Part shown: positions 21,794-29,350 of the stretch, piece by piece
How positions within the stretch are numbered: the first letter of the stretch is position 1
Layout of the letters: every line of letters starts with the position of its first letter
Assembly: GCF_006442205.1 (NCBI RefSeq)
Contig: NZ_VFVR01000018.1
Coordinates: 1-46,067, forward strand
Direction of reading: 5' to 3'
DNA: 46,067 nt
Origin: Mesorhizobium sp. B2-3-12
GTDB taxonomy: Bacteria; Pseudomonadota; Alphaproteobacteria; Rhizobiales; Rhizobiaceae
Program-made: the position numbers and the translations under genes
The notes under the pieces: model-generated
Database searches by the model: none
The model's input: only the letters and a program-made list of their open reading frames with translations
What the model was told of the DNA's origin: nothing

Positions 21794-22606
21794 ATGTTGG
21801 AAACTGACAAGCTGTTCGCGGGCTCGGTCCCGGAAAACTACGACCGTTACATGGTGCCTTTGATATTCGAACCGTTCGCCGCGGATATCGCGCAACGTGC
21901 CGTGGCCTTGTCTCCCGGCGCTGTTCTGGAAATCGCCGCGGGCACCGGCGTCGTCACCCGCGCATTGACGCCAGGATTGCCCCCGGATGCAAGCTATGTC
22001 GTGACCGACCTTAACCAGTCGATGCTCGACTACGCCGCTTCGCGACAGACACTCGACAGCCGCATCAAATGGCGCCAGGCGGATGCGATGGCTCTGCCGT
22101 TTGAAGATGCGACCTTCGATCTCGTCTGTTGTCAGTTCGGTGCCATGTTCTTTCCGAATCGCAGTTCTGCCTACCGCGAAGCCAGGCGGGTCCTGAAGCC
22201 GGGAGGCCGGTTTTTGTTCAACGTGTGGGATCGTATCGAAGAGAATGTATTCGCCGATGATGTCACGAATGCCCTCGCGCGGATTTTTCCCGACGATCCG
22301 CCGCGCTTCCTGGCGCGCACGCCGCACGGCTACCACGATAAGGCGTTGATCCGTCGCGACGTGGAGGCGGCGGGTTTCTCCCAAATTGTCATCGAGACGA
22401 GAGCAGAACAAAGCCGTGCATCTTCACCGCGCGTTCCTGCCGTCGCCTACTGTCAGGGCACTCCGCTTCGCAACGAAATCGAGGCCAGGGACCCTGGAAA
22501 ACTGGACGCTGCTACCGATCACGCCGCATCCGCCATCGCCGACAGACATGGCAATGGCGAAGTTTCCGCCAAAATTCAGGCACATGTAATCGTGGCTGTG
22601 GCCTAG
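21794..22606 (+). CDS. Class I SAM-dependent methyltransferase
   Basis: This 270-residue protein has the SAM-binding glycine motif VLEIAAGTGVVTRAL (about residues 44-58), then YVVTDLNQSMLDYA (acidic ribose-binding loop), ADAMALPFEDATFDLVCCQFG and RVLKPGGRFLFNVWD. This is the UbiE/COQ5-like Methyltransf_11/25 layout. The substrate is unknown. The ATG at 21794 has GTGGGGA upstream. The C-terminal 80 residues are less typical and may form a substrate cap. It ends 22 bp before a convergent hypothetical gene and marks the left border of the odd patch at 22.6-25.35 kb. Confidence 0.85.
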   Translation: MLETDKLFAGSVPENYDRYMVPLIFEPFAADIAQRAVALSPGAVLEIAAGTGVVTRALTPGLPPDASYVVTDLNQSMLDYAASRQTLDSRIKWRQADAMALPFEDATFDLVCCQFGAMFFPNRSSAYREARRVLKPGGRFLFNVWDRIEENVFADDVTNALARIFPDDPPRFLARTPHGYHDKALIRRDVEAAGFSQIVIETRAEQSRASSPRVPAVAYCQGTPLRNEIEARDPGKLDAATDHAASAIADRHGNGEVSAKIQAHVIVAVA

Positions 22607-22628
22607 ACATCCCGCAAGGCCGTCTTTG

Positions 22629-23090
22629 TCAGTTCCTTGGTAGTCTATGGATCTCAATTTGAACTGGGCCACCTCTGTCACAACCTGTGCAGAAAAGCGC
22701 CCTCTCAACGGAGCGTAATAGAGCGCCGCTGCCATATCGTCGGATCAGCCCGGACGGCTTAACTTGGGCTTGATGTGAGCAGCTTTTGCAGCGTGCGCGC
22801 AGCTCGTGCCATTCGCGAAGGTCGCCAAGCGCGACATCCAAGCCGACATGAATGCCGCCTTCGATGATCATCTGCGGGGGGAACTTCACTCCGCCTGGCG
22901 TGAGAATCTTTTCCATGACGTGGCGGCTGTTGTAGTGGATCAGCAGCATGCCAGGACGGCGCCGGATAGCCGCCTGCCAAGCGGCCTGGCTGACCATCGC
23001 GTCCGGGGATCGAGATATTGTTTCGAGATGAGTCTTTTCCTCTCGGTCCCAAACCTCGATCCTGAAATTGTCTTCGGCCGTGTCTGTCAT
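22629..23090 (-). CDS. Hypothetical protein with zinc-ribbon-like cysteines
   Basis: This 153-residue protein is not recognised. The N-terminal half predicts mixed strands and helices (FRIEVWDREEKTHLETISRS, then AAWQAAIRRRPGMLLIHYN). The C-terminal half has two CxxC pairs, CKSC at about 102-105 and CTGC near residue 137, about 30 residues apart, which could bind zinc. It starts at an ATG immediately after the TAG stop of the upstream 71-residue gene, so the two are very likely co-transcribed and coupled. Its promoter would be in the divergent region with the LexA box. A nucleic-acid role is only a guess. Confidence 0.65.
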   Translation of the reverse strand: MTDTAEDNFRIEVWDREEKTHLETISRSPDAMVSQAAWQAAIRRRPGMLLIHYNSRHVMEKILTPGGVKFPPQMIIEGGIHVGLDVALGDLREWHELRARCKSCSHQAQVKPSGLIRRYGSGALLRSVERALFCTGCDRGGPVQIEIHRLPRN

Positions 23091-23306
23091 CTAGGGCCGT
23101 GCCTTGTGCCAGCCGCGGGAAAAACCATTCGAAACTGCAACGCGTGACAGAGCAAGTTCACGTTCCAGTTCCAGGTTCCGGGCCATGAGGTTGAGCAACG
23201 CGATCACTGGGTCGCCGCCAGCGGCGGCAATAGCCTGCTGTGCCGCTGTTTCCAAATCCGACATGGCTTCGCCGATCGGCGCGATCTGGCGCTGTCTCAT
23301 GGTCAT
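23091..23306 (-). CDS. Small hypothetical protein, 71 residues
   Basis: This is a short, largely helical protein with a central Ala/Leu-rich stretch (DLETAAQQAIAAAGGDPVIALLNLMARNLELERELALSR) that could form a coiled coil or helical hairpin. There is no signal peptide and no recognised family. Starts at 23306 (GGAG six bases upstream) or at 23300 (AGGA seven bases upstream) are both acceptable. Its stop codon abuts the ATG of the 153-residue gene. It is the first gene leftward from the divergent control region at 23307-23417. Confidence 0.6.
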   Translation of the reverse strand: MTMRQRQIAPIGEAMSDLETAAQQAIAAAGGDPVIALLNLMARNLELERELALSRVAVSNGFSRGWHKARP

Positions 23307-23324
23307 TTCCTGCTCCGGTGCGTA

Positions 23325-23347
23325 CAGGAATAAGGAACATATTCCTG
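23325..23347. promoter_or_regulatory. Inverted repeat, possible operator, in the divergent control region
   Basis: CAGGAATA (23325-23332) and TATTCCTG (23340-23347) are perfect 8-bp inverted arms separated by AGGAACA. The site lies about 20 bp upstream of the 71-residue gene start on the minus strand and 17 bp from the -35 of the rightward promoter. The symmetric form suggests a dimeric regulator; identity unknown. Confidence 0.45.
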
Positions 23348-23363
23348 TTTCGTCAAGGCGCTC

Positions 23364-23392
23364 TTGACATTTGTTCCCGCTTTGTTCACAAT
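23364..23392 (+). promoter_or_regulatory. Promoter with embedded alphaproteobacterial LexA box
   Basis: A -35 TTGACA (23364-23369), a 17-bp spacer and a -10-like CACAAT (23387-23392) precede the gene at 23418. Within this, GTTC (23373-23376), seven bases, then GTTC (23384-23387) match exactly the direct-repeat LexA site GTTC-N7-GTTC of alphaproteobacteria. LexA bound here would cover the promoter, so SOS induction after DNA damage is the expected control. Confidence 0.7.
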
Positions 23393-23417
23393 GACGGGCT
23401 AACTAGTGGAGGCAAGA

Positions 23418-24080
23418 ATGGACCTGCTTTTGCTGATGAAGGGCGCGACGCCGGAGGAAATTTCGCGGGGAATAGCGGCCGCACAGGCTGTGTTGGATCG
23501 TGCAGGCATTACGTCGTTACAAGCAGCGGAGGGCATGTTCGCCCTCGAAGGATGGGATATCAACGGTTTCCCGGAAGATAACGAACCTTCTGAAATGGAG
23601 CATGCGGCGGCCAACCTCTGGATGGAGGCGTCTAATGCTGCGCTTGATGCATGTTGCGCCGATTGGCCCGAAGAGAGGCGGCCGTTTACTGCTGATCTGC
23701 GATTGCTGGACGATCCTGCGACGCAGCTCGCAGATCGACCGACCGCGCTCTCCATGCTCCGCGCCCTGACTGCGGCGCAGGATGGCAAGGGCGAATATTT
23801 GAATTTTTCGGAAATCGGGACGCTGGCTGAAAGATTGACGCTCGATGTCGATGATGACCCAAGAGATCTGATCGCGGCGGTAACGATTGCCTATACTACC
23901 CTGGAGCTTGCGAGATTTCATCCCGACGAGCCGATCGAGCCCAAGCGACAAGCCGTGTACGATGCGATCAACGCTCTTGAGGCGGCAACCGAAAAGCCGA
24001 CAAATGCCGAAGCGCAGCCGCTCCATTCCAGCACCGTCGGTCATCGATCGCGATTGGCCGTACCAGGTCGCATTGCCTGA
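23418..24080 (+). CDS. Hypothetical protein under a putative LexA-controlled promoter
   Basis: This 220-residue protein is not recognised. It is acidic and predominantly helical (MDLLLLMKGATPEEISRGIAAAQAVLD, later DPRDLIAAVTIAYTTLELARF), with no signal peptide or membrane segment. The first 45 residues resemble a short helical region that may bind a partner. The ATG at 23418 has GGAGG six bases upstream, the best ribosome site in this patch. The LexA box starts 45 bp upstream. The next gene overlaps its end by 77 bp in another frame. Role in the DNA-damage response is inferred only from the promoter. Confidence 0.65.
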   Translation: MDLLLLMKGATPEEISRGIAAAQAVLDRAGITSLQAAEGMFALEGWDINGFPEDNEPSEMEHAAANLWMEASNAALDACCADWPEERRPFTADLRLLDDPATQLADRPTALSMLRALTAAQDGKGEYLNFSEIGTLAERLTLDVDDDPRDLIAAVTIAYTTLELARFHPDEPIEPKRQAVYDAINALEAATEKPTNAEAQPLHSSTVGHRSRLAVPGRIA

Positions 24081-24384
24081 TGATCTATGCGTTGATCGAA
24101 ACCTTACGCAAATTACGGAATTTTGTCAGGAGCTTGGCGTCATGCCACATACCCGGCAAGTGCAGGCGATTTGGTCGAATGGCAAATATGAGCAGTGGCG
24201 ACTGCACTGTTTCGCTGATCAGGCGTTTGCAAAGGCTTTCCGCGATCGCTTTCGCGGTACCTTATTCGATCCTGCGAAGGACCGGGAGAATGGCCGAACC
24301 AAGGGTGTCTGGCGTCGGACCGGCGAATACGAACGCATTCTGGAACTCGGCCCCCTGAGAGTACCCGATATTCTGCGTAACTGA
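24004..24384 (+). CDS. Hypothetical protein, 126 residues, overlapping the upstream gene
   Basis: I do not recognise this protein. It has a short basic N-terminus (MPKRSRSIPAPS), a central segment VDRNLTQITEFCQELGVMPHTRQVQ and a conserved-looking C-terminal block (RLHCFADQAFAKAFRDRFRGTLFDPAKDR). The coding frame is clear from about residue 13 on. The start is uncertain: the ATG at 24004 overlaps the previous gene by 77 bp and lacks a strong ribosome site. Its TGA at 24382-24384 abuts the TGA of the convergent YedK-type gene, so the two ends share the palindrome TGATCA. Confidence 0.6.
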   Translation: MPKRSRSIPAPSVIDRDWPYQVALPDDLCVDRNLTQITEFCQELGVMPHTRQVQAIWSNGKYEQWRLHCFADQAFAKAFRDRFRGTLFDPAKDRENGRTKGVWRRTGEYERILELGPLRVPDILRN

Positions 24385-24978
24385 TCACGATCGTTCGGGG
24401 CGCACTGTCTCGACGGTCAGCGATCCGGCCGGAAGCGGCTGCAATAGCTTGGCTTCCGGCTTTGTCAGATTGATCCAGGCCAACCAATTTTCAGGCTGAA
24501 GTACAACGACCTGGCGATTGTGATACGGTGCGACATCGGGTCCGGGCTCGGTCGTCAGCATGGTGAAGGTAGGTGGCTTGTTGCCGACCGCATCGCGCCA
24601 GAGCCCTGCAACAGCCATGAACGGCGAGCCGTTCAGCGTAAAGCGATGTTTCGCTTTAGGATACTTCGTGCCCGTGAATTCGAAGAAGGCTGACGCCGGA
24701 ATGAGGCACCGTTTGCTGTTGCTGAACTGCCGACCTTCCGAGCGGAAGTTGAACACAGGGCCGCCCTTTGGGCCGGACGGAGGAAACCCGAACGTCATCG
24801 AAGCAAGCTCGATGGCCTCGCCAGTGCTGCGCATTATGGGAGCCGGATCATTGATGCGAACGTCGTCGGCCTGTGGCAAATCGAGTTCGGTCTGGTGTGT
24901 GGGAATTTTGAGCGCGAGCGAAGCCATCATTCGGCAATATTCAGCCCACGCGACATGCTGCTCGTAGTCATTGCACAT
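24385..24978 (-). CDS. yedK: HMCES/YedK-type SRAP protein (abasic-site DNA-protein crosslinker)
   Basis: This 197-residue protein belongs to the SOS response-associated peptidase (SRAP) family. It begins Met-Cys-Asn, and Cys2, exposed after Met removal, is the residue that crosslinks to abasic sites in single-stranded DNA. Other family signs are FNFRSEG, the RCLIPASAFFEF block with active-site Glu, FMAVAGLWRD, FTMLTTEPGPDVAPYHNRQVVVL with the conserved His, and WLAW. The ATG at 24978 has GGAG upstream and gives the required N-terminal Cys; an in-frame upstream extension would destroy it. It converges on the LexA-linked genes, which strengthens the DNA-damage theme. Confidence 0.92.
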   Translation of the reverse strand: MCNDYEQHVAWAEYCRMMASLALKIPTHQTELDLPQADDVRINDPAPIMRSTGEAIELASMTFGFPPSGPKGGPVFNFRSEGRQFSNSKRCLIPASAFFEFTGTKYPKAKHRFTLNGSPFMAVAGLWRDAVGNKPPTFTMLTTEPGPDVAPYHNRQVVVLQPENWLAWINLTKPEAKLLQPLPAGSLTVETVRPERS

Positions 24979-25118
24979 GTAAGGCTCCGTCACGGGCAAT
25001 CTTGACATGATAGGGCAACTCGCGGCTCCATGAAAAGCGCACTGTAAGCAGGACTCGTTCATTCCGCCTAGGCGCTGCCCTCGGACACCTTCTCACCTCG
25101 AAAGCACTGGAAATCAGG

Positions 25119-25358
25119 ATGAGCGTCGTCGTCACTACGAAGGGAAAAGTTACCATCCCGAAGCCGATCCGCGATCTCCTGGGTATCGTCCCCGGGAGCC
25201 GGGTCGATTTCCGCCGCGCTGCTGATGGAACTATTGTGCTTACTCGCGTGGACAAAAGACCGGATGCAACCCGCTTCGCCAGGTTGCGCGGTCACGCCGG
25301 CGCGGGGCTTACAACCGACGCGATCATGGCGCTGATGCGTGGCGCGACACTGTCCTGA
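25119..25358 (+). CDS. AbrB/MazE/SpoVT-type DNA-binding protein, orphan antitoxin-like
   Basis: This 79-residue protein carries an N-terminal swapped-hairpin AbrB domain: VVTTKGKVTIPKPIRDLLGIVPGSRVDFRRAADGTIVLTRV. Proteins of this layout usually act as VapB-like antitoxins beside a PIN-domain VapC toxin. No toxin follows; instead the reading frame ends exactly where a Wzc/ExoP fragment begins in another frame. The usual C-terminus TDAIMALMRG is present, and the last residues (ATLS) are probably supplied by the junction. The cognate toxin may have been lost in the rearrangement. It could still autoregulate its own promoter. Confidence 0.8.
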   Translation: MSVVVTTKGKVTIPKPIRDLLGIVPGSRVDFRRAADGTIVLTRVDKRPDATRFARLRGHAGAGLTTDAIMALMRGATLS

Positions 25359-25834
25359 CATCGGGGACCATACCGCCGAACCCGGCGGACCTGCTCTCTT
25401 CGCCGAAAATGGCGCTGATCATCACCAATCTCGGCAAGCGATTCGATCTGGTCATCATCGATGCGCCGCCGGTCGTCGGCCTTTCGGATGCGCCGATCCT
25501 CAGCCGACTTGCCGAAGGCACGTTGATGGTCATTTCCACCAACCAGGTAACCCGCAAATCAGCCAAAACGGCCCTGAAACGGCTGCGGGCGGCCGGGGCG
25601 AATGTCATCGGGGCCGCGATGTCGAAATTCCAGGTGAACAAGTTCGATTACAACTACGCCTACAAATATATGAACTACCAATATTACCAATACGGTACCC
25701 CGAAAATTGAGGGCAAAGTCGATGGTGGAGCAGACCAGCCCGCGCATGCAAATGCTCCTGCGTTCAGGCGTTTGGTTCGCCGCCTCCGTTCTGGTGTTGA
25801 TGGCTTCGTCGATCGGGCTAAGTCGTCTTCTTGA
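25352..25834 (+). pseudogene. C-terminal remnant of a Wzc/ExoP-type bacterial tyrosine kinase
   Basis: The frame from 25352 reads VLTSGTIPPNPADLLSSPKM, then FDLVIIDAPPVVGLSDAPIL (the Walker B-like motif of BY-kinases), and ends in a tyrosine cluster, YNYAYKYMNYQYYQYG (about 25646-25693). These are the last parts of polysaccharide co-polymerase kinases that control exopolysaccharide chain length. Everything N-terminal is missing: no chain-length (Wzz) domain, no Walker A. The AbrB gene abuts the break. Reading beyond about 25700 overlaps the next gene and is probably not part of the original protein. As kinase it must be inactive; it marks a recombination junction. Confidence 0.8.
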
Positions 25835-26981
25835 AACCGCGGCGCCCAGCGTCTCTCTCGCGCTGGATCCGTTGAACGCGGATGCCTTGATAGGCGAAAT
25901 CACGGGCCAACTGAATCAAACGAACGACCATGCCGACCTCCAAGGGTTGGGCGCAAAGGCTCGAAATGCGCTTCGGTTCGATGTCGCGGATGCGCGCCTC
26001 TATAGCCTGATCGGTGAGATCAAGTACCGCCAGGGCGAAACGGATCAGGCGTTCGAGTTCTTTGATCGGGCGCGAATGCTGTCCAAGACCGAAATACACG
26101 CGTTGCGGAGATCCATCGACCGGTCCGTCGAGGCGGGCGACCTGGTAAGGGCCGTGGTCGAGATCGATATCTTGCTGCGCCGGTGGCCTGATCAGTTTTC
26201 GGCCTTGGCTGCCGGCTGGCCGGCCATTCTCTCCAATTCCCGGGGATACGGGGCCGTGCTCGCCGCCATCCGGGCGGAAGCTCCGTGGCTAGGCAAGCTT
26301 TTCTCGACCCTTGGCCAGAACCCCAAAGGCTTGGCGGCCGCGAACCAGTTGCTGCTGGATCTCGCGGGGTCGTCGGCTCCTCCAACCTCCAACGAATTGT
26401 CGGCCGTGATCGATGGCTATATCAAGCAGAAGCAATATGGCTCGGCCTATCGGCTCTTTCTCTTCAGCCTGTCGGATGAGGAGCGGAAACTGGGTGGGTA
26501 TATTTTCAATGGCGGCTTCGAACCGGTCCACAGCGGCAAGCCATTCGACTGGGTGGTACATGACCGCTCGGGTCTGGAGATCACTTTCTCCGGATTGCAG
26601 GACGCGGGTGAAAGCGACCGCGGAGCGACGCTTCGATTTCTGAACACGCCCGTCAAGAACGCGGCGCTTCAGCAATTCATCGAACTGCCTCCGGGCTCCT
26701 ACAGGATTTCCCTGAACGCTTCGGCCACGAACCTCAAACTGCCAAAGGATTTGTTCTGGTCGCTCAGATGCGTCGACCCATCACGCGAAATGGCGCGCTT
26801 CAACATCCCGGAAGGCACCTTCAGCAGGCGAAGCCTGAGCCTCGACTTCACGATTGAACCGGCTGCGTGCCCGATGCAGTTGCTGAGATTGGAAACGGCG
26901 GCGATCGCCGAGAGTTGGCGGTTTCGATATGTCGGGACGTTGGTCATGCACAAATTGAGCATCGAGAGAATATCGTCGTGA
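25722..26981 (+). CDS. Hypothetical membrane-anchored protein with TPR-like and carbohydrate-binding-like regions
   Basis: This 419-residue protein has one N-terminal transmembrane anchor (about residues 12-33, VWFAASVLVLMASSIGLSRLL). Residues about 60-260 are helical and TPR-like (ARLYSLIGEIKYRQGETDQAFEFFDRARML is one clear unit). From about residue 264 the pattern changes to beta-rich, beginning GGYIFNGGFEPVHSGKPFDWVVH, similar in style to carbohydrate-binding beta-sandwich modules. It probably sits in the periplasm. The ATG at 25722 has GAGGG upstream. It overlaps the downstream O-antigen ligase-like gene by 4 bp (GTGA), so the two products probably work together in polymer assembly or transfer. 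Confidence 0.75.
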   Translation: MVEQTSPRMQMLLRSGVWFAASVLVLMASSIGLSRLLETAAPSVSLALDPLNADALIGEITGQLNQTNDHADLQGLGAKARNALRFDVADARLYSLIGEIKYRQGETDQAFEFFDRARMLSKTEIHALRRSIDRSVEAGDLVRAVVEIDILLRRWPDQFSALAAGWPAILSNSRGYGAVLAAIRAEAPWLGKLFSTLGQNPKGLAAANQLLLDLAGSSAPPTSNELSAVIDGYIKQKQYGSAYRLFLFSLSDEERKLGGYIFNGGFEPVHSGKPFDWVVHDRSGLEITFSGLQDAGESDRGATLRFLNTPVKNAALQQFIELPPGSYRISLNASATNLKLPKDLFWSLRCVDPSREMARFNIPEGTFSRRSLSLDFTIEPAACPMQLLRLETAAIAESWRFRYVGTLVMHKLSIERISS

Positions 26982-28318
26982 GAGAACGGTCGCGACGACC
27001 CGCGGAGTGGGACAAATATCTGCTTGGATCTGTCCTCTTTCTGTCCCTGCTGATCGGCGGCGGCACCGCGAGCGGCCTCTACACCGAGACGCTGATCGAG
27101 ATCGCGGCGATCGTCGCCGCGGCGGTCATTCTCTCGCGACCGGCTCAACAGGCCATTCCTCGCGCTATCTTGTGGTTGCTTGCTCTTGTGGTGGCGGTGT
27201 TTTGTTTTCAACTGATGCCGCTGCCAGCGACCCTGCTCGAGGGTTTGCGGCCCGGCGTGCTGCTTGCGGATCCATGGCTGGATGGCGCGACACGGTGGCG
27301 CTTCGTCAGTGTCGGGGTAGGGCGCACCATCGAGTGCATGCTCTATTTCATTGCCGCCGCCGCGTTCTTCCTCGGCGTCCTGCGCCTGCGTGCCGAGCAG
27401 GTCCATGGTCTGCTGCCGTTCTTTTTCATGGGAGTGATCTGCAATGGCCTGGCGGCGGCGATCCAGTACTCGCTCTCCGATACCGTTGCCATCGAGGGAC
27501 TGCTGCCGTTTACGATCAATGCGGGTCTCTTTGCCAATCAGAACCATTTCTCGGCCCTGCTTTTCGTCTCCATCCCCTTCGTCGTTTATTACGGCCTGTT
27601 CCGCGGTCACCTCCTGTCAGGAGCGCTCGGATTGGTGACACTCCTGCTGCTTCTTCTGGCCGCCGGCTCGCGGGCCGGCATTCTGATCGGGCTGGCGATC
27701 ACCGCCATATCCGTGGTCTTCCTGTCGGCCCGCACCAGAGCTGGTGGCTATGGCATCCTGGCTGTTTTCATCGGTCTTTCGATCTACACGATCGGCGCCT
27801 GGGCAAAGATCGATGTGAAAGTGGTCGACCCGGCATTCGGAAGGGCCGAATTCGCTCGGACCACGATTGAGGGAATTGAACAGAACTGGGCCACCGGCGT
27901 CGGATTTGGGTCCTTCCAGAAGGTTTATCAGATCTATGAAAAAAGCAGCATGATCTTCAAATCCTATGTAAATCATGCGCACAACGACTATCTGGAACTG
28001 GTGCTGGAGGGCGGCGCGCCAGTTGCCTTGCTGATGGTTGCCTATACGGTGCTTCTATCGGCATCGTCCTTCAGAATTCGCGGAGAACCGTTGCAGAAGG
28101 CCGCTTTTCTGTCGATATCATTTCTGCTCGTTCACTCTCTCGTCGACTACCCCTTGCGTACCGCCGCCCTGGCAATGACGTTCGCCTATTTGAATGCTAT
28201 TGTGTTTCACAGCGGTTTTGCCAATCGGCTCAACCAGAGGAACGAAATGGCCAGGGCCTCCCGCCATGACGATGACAATCTGCTTGTCCCGGTCAGGGCC
28301 TCGGCCTCGCCGAGGTAG
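26978..28318 (+). CDS. O-antigen ligase / polymerase family membrane protein (Wzy_C)
   Basis: This 446-residue inner-membrane protein has about 10-12 hydrophobic segments. The Wzy_C-type signature is visible: FANQNHFSALLFVSIPFVVYY, then LLLLAAGSRAGILIG and, after the large periplasmic loop, GVGFGSFQKVYQIYE and FKSYVNHAHNDYLELVLEGG with the conserved His residues. Such proteins ligate O-antigen to lipid A-core (WaaL) or polymerise repeat units (Wzy); sequence alone does not separate these. The GTG start at 26978 overlaps the stop of the upstream gene. With an ABC exporter nearby, ligase fits better, but the adjacent kinase remnant suggests a former Wzy-type pathway. Confidence 0.85.
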   Translation: MRERSRRPAEWDKYLLGSVLFLSLLIGGGTASGLYTETLIEIAAIVAAAVILSRPAQQAIPRAILWLLALVVAVFCFQLMPLPATLLEGLRPGVLLADPWLDGATRWRFVSVGVGRTIECMLYFIAAAAFFLGVLRLRAEQVHGLLPFFFMGVICNGLAAAIQYSLSDTVAIEGLLPFTINAGLFANQNHFSALLFVSIPFVVYYGLFRGHLLSGALGLVTLLLLLLAAGSRAGILIGLAITAISVVFLSARTRAGGYGILAVFIGLSIYTIGAWAKIDVKVVDPAFGRAEFARTTIEGIEQNWATGVGFGSFQKVYQIYEKSSMIFKSYVNHAHNDYLELVLEGGAPVALLMVAYTVLLSASSFRIRGEPLQKAAFLSISFLLVHSLVDYPLRTAALAMTFAYLNAIVFHSGFANRLNQRNEMARASRHDDDNLLVPVRASASPR

Positions 28319-28394
28319 GATAAGGCGGATTGGGACGGAAGGGCCGGTCGATGGCCGCTATCCGACATGGCCAACGCGTTTGTCCCGTGCCGCA

Positions 28395-28423
28395 TTGACA
28401 AGCCAATGCATGAAACCTAAGCA
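28395..28423 (+). promoter_or_regulatory. Putative promoter of the rhamnose operon
   Basis: TTGACA (28395-28400), a 17-bp spacer and TAAGCA (28418-28423) lie 45 bp upstream of the rmlA start codon, in the 150-bp gap after the ligase gene. The -35 is perfect and the -10 poor. It would drive the overlapping rml genes and possibly the whole run to wzt. Confidence 0.35.
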
Positions 28424-28468
28424 CGGGCATTCAGGGCCGGGGGGCTTTGGCATGTCGAGGAGAGCTTC

Positions 28469-29350
28469 TTGAAAGGAATTATCCTTGCTGGAGGCAGTGG
28501 AACGCGTCTTTATCCGCTAACATTAGCAGTCTCTAAGCAAATTCTCCCCATCTACGACAAGCCGATGATCTATTATCCGCTGAGCGTGCTGATGCTCGCG
28601 GGCATCCGAGAGATTCTGATCATTTCGACGCCGCGTGACCTGCCGGCTTTCCAGGGGTTGCTGGGCGACGGGTCGGATTTCGGACTGGCGCTGTCCTACG
28701 CCGAGCAGCCGCGGCCCAATGGTCTCGCGGAAGCCTTCATCATCGGCCGCGATTTCATCGGCAAGGACAGCGTGTCGATGATCCTGGGCGACAACATTTA
28801 TTTCGGCGACGGGCTGTCGCAGCTTTGCCGCGCCGCGGCAGCGCGCCAGACAGGCGCTTCGGTGTTCGCCTACCATGTCGAGGATCCCGAACGCTATGGC
28901 GTGGTGTCCTTCGACAAGGTGACCGGAACCGCGCTGACGATCGAGGAGAAGCCGCAAAAGCCGAAGTCCAACTGGGCCGTCACCGGGCTCTATTTCTACG
29001 ACAATGCCGTCGTCGACATCGCCCCGACCATCCGCCCTTCGGCGCGTGGCGAGATCGAGATCACGGCGGTCAACAACGTCTATCTCGAACGCGGCCAGCT
29101 CCATGTCCACCGTTTGGGTCGCGGCTATGCCTGGCTCGATACCGGTACACATGACAGCCTGCATGAGGCGTCTTCCTTCGTGCGCACCATCGAACACCGC
29201 CAGGGCATCAAGGTCGCCTGCCCGGAAGAGATCGCCTTCGAACAGGGCTGGCTGACGGCGGACATGGTGCTGGAGCGCGCGACCCGCCTGGGCAAGAACG
29301 AATACGCTGCCTATCTGCGCCGGCGCGTTGCCGATCTATCGGAGGGCTAG
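28469..29350 (+). CDS. rfbA: Glucose-1-phosphate thymidylyltransferase
   Basis: This 293-residue enzyme makes dTDP-glucose from glucose-1-phosphate and dTTP, the first step to dTDP-L-rhamnose. The nucleotide-binding start GIILAGGSGTRLYPLT and the SKQILPIYDKPMIYYPLSVLML stretch are diagnostic, followed by ILGDNIYFGDGL, EEKPQKPKSNWAVTGLYFYD and the AWLDTGTHDSL motif. The start is TTG at 28469 with GGAGAG upstream; its length matches RmlA proteins. The stop is immediately followed by the rmlC start, so the genes are coupled. Confidence 0.96.
   Translation: MKGIILAGGSGTRLYPLTLAVSKQILPIYDKPMIYYPLSVLMLAGIREILIISTPRDLPAFQGLLGDGSDFGLALSYAEQPRPNGLAEAFIIGRDFIGKDSVSMILGDNIYFGDGLSQLCRAAAARQTGASVFAYHVEDPERYGVVSFDKVTGTALTIEEKPQKPKSNWAVTGLYFYDNAVVDIAPTIRPSARGEIEITAVNNVYLERGQLHVHRLGRGYAWLDTGTHDSLHEASSFVRTIEHRQGIKVACPEEIAFEQGWLTADMVLERATRLGKNEYAAYLRRRVADLSEG

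Noticed and set aside
20612..22411. Minus-strand open frame of 599 codons
   Set aside because: Covers the LspL-like epimerase and the methyltransferase in antisense; both of those have clear motifs on the plus strand.
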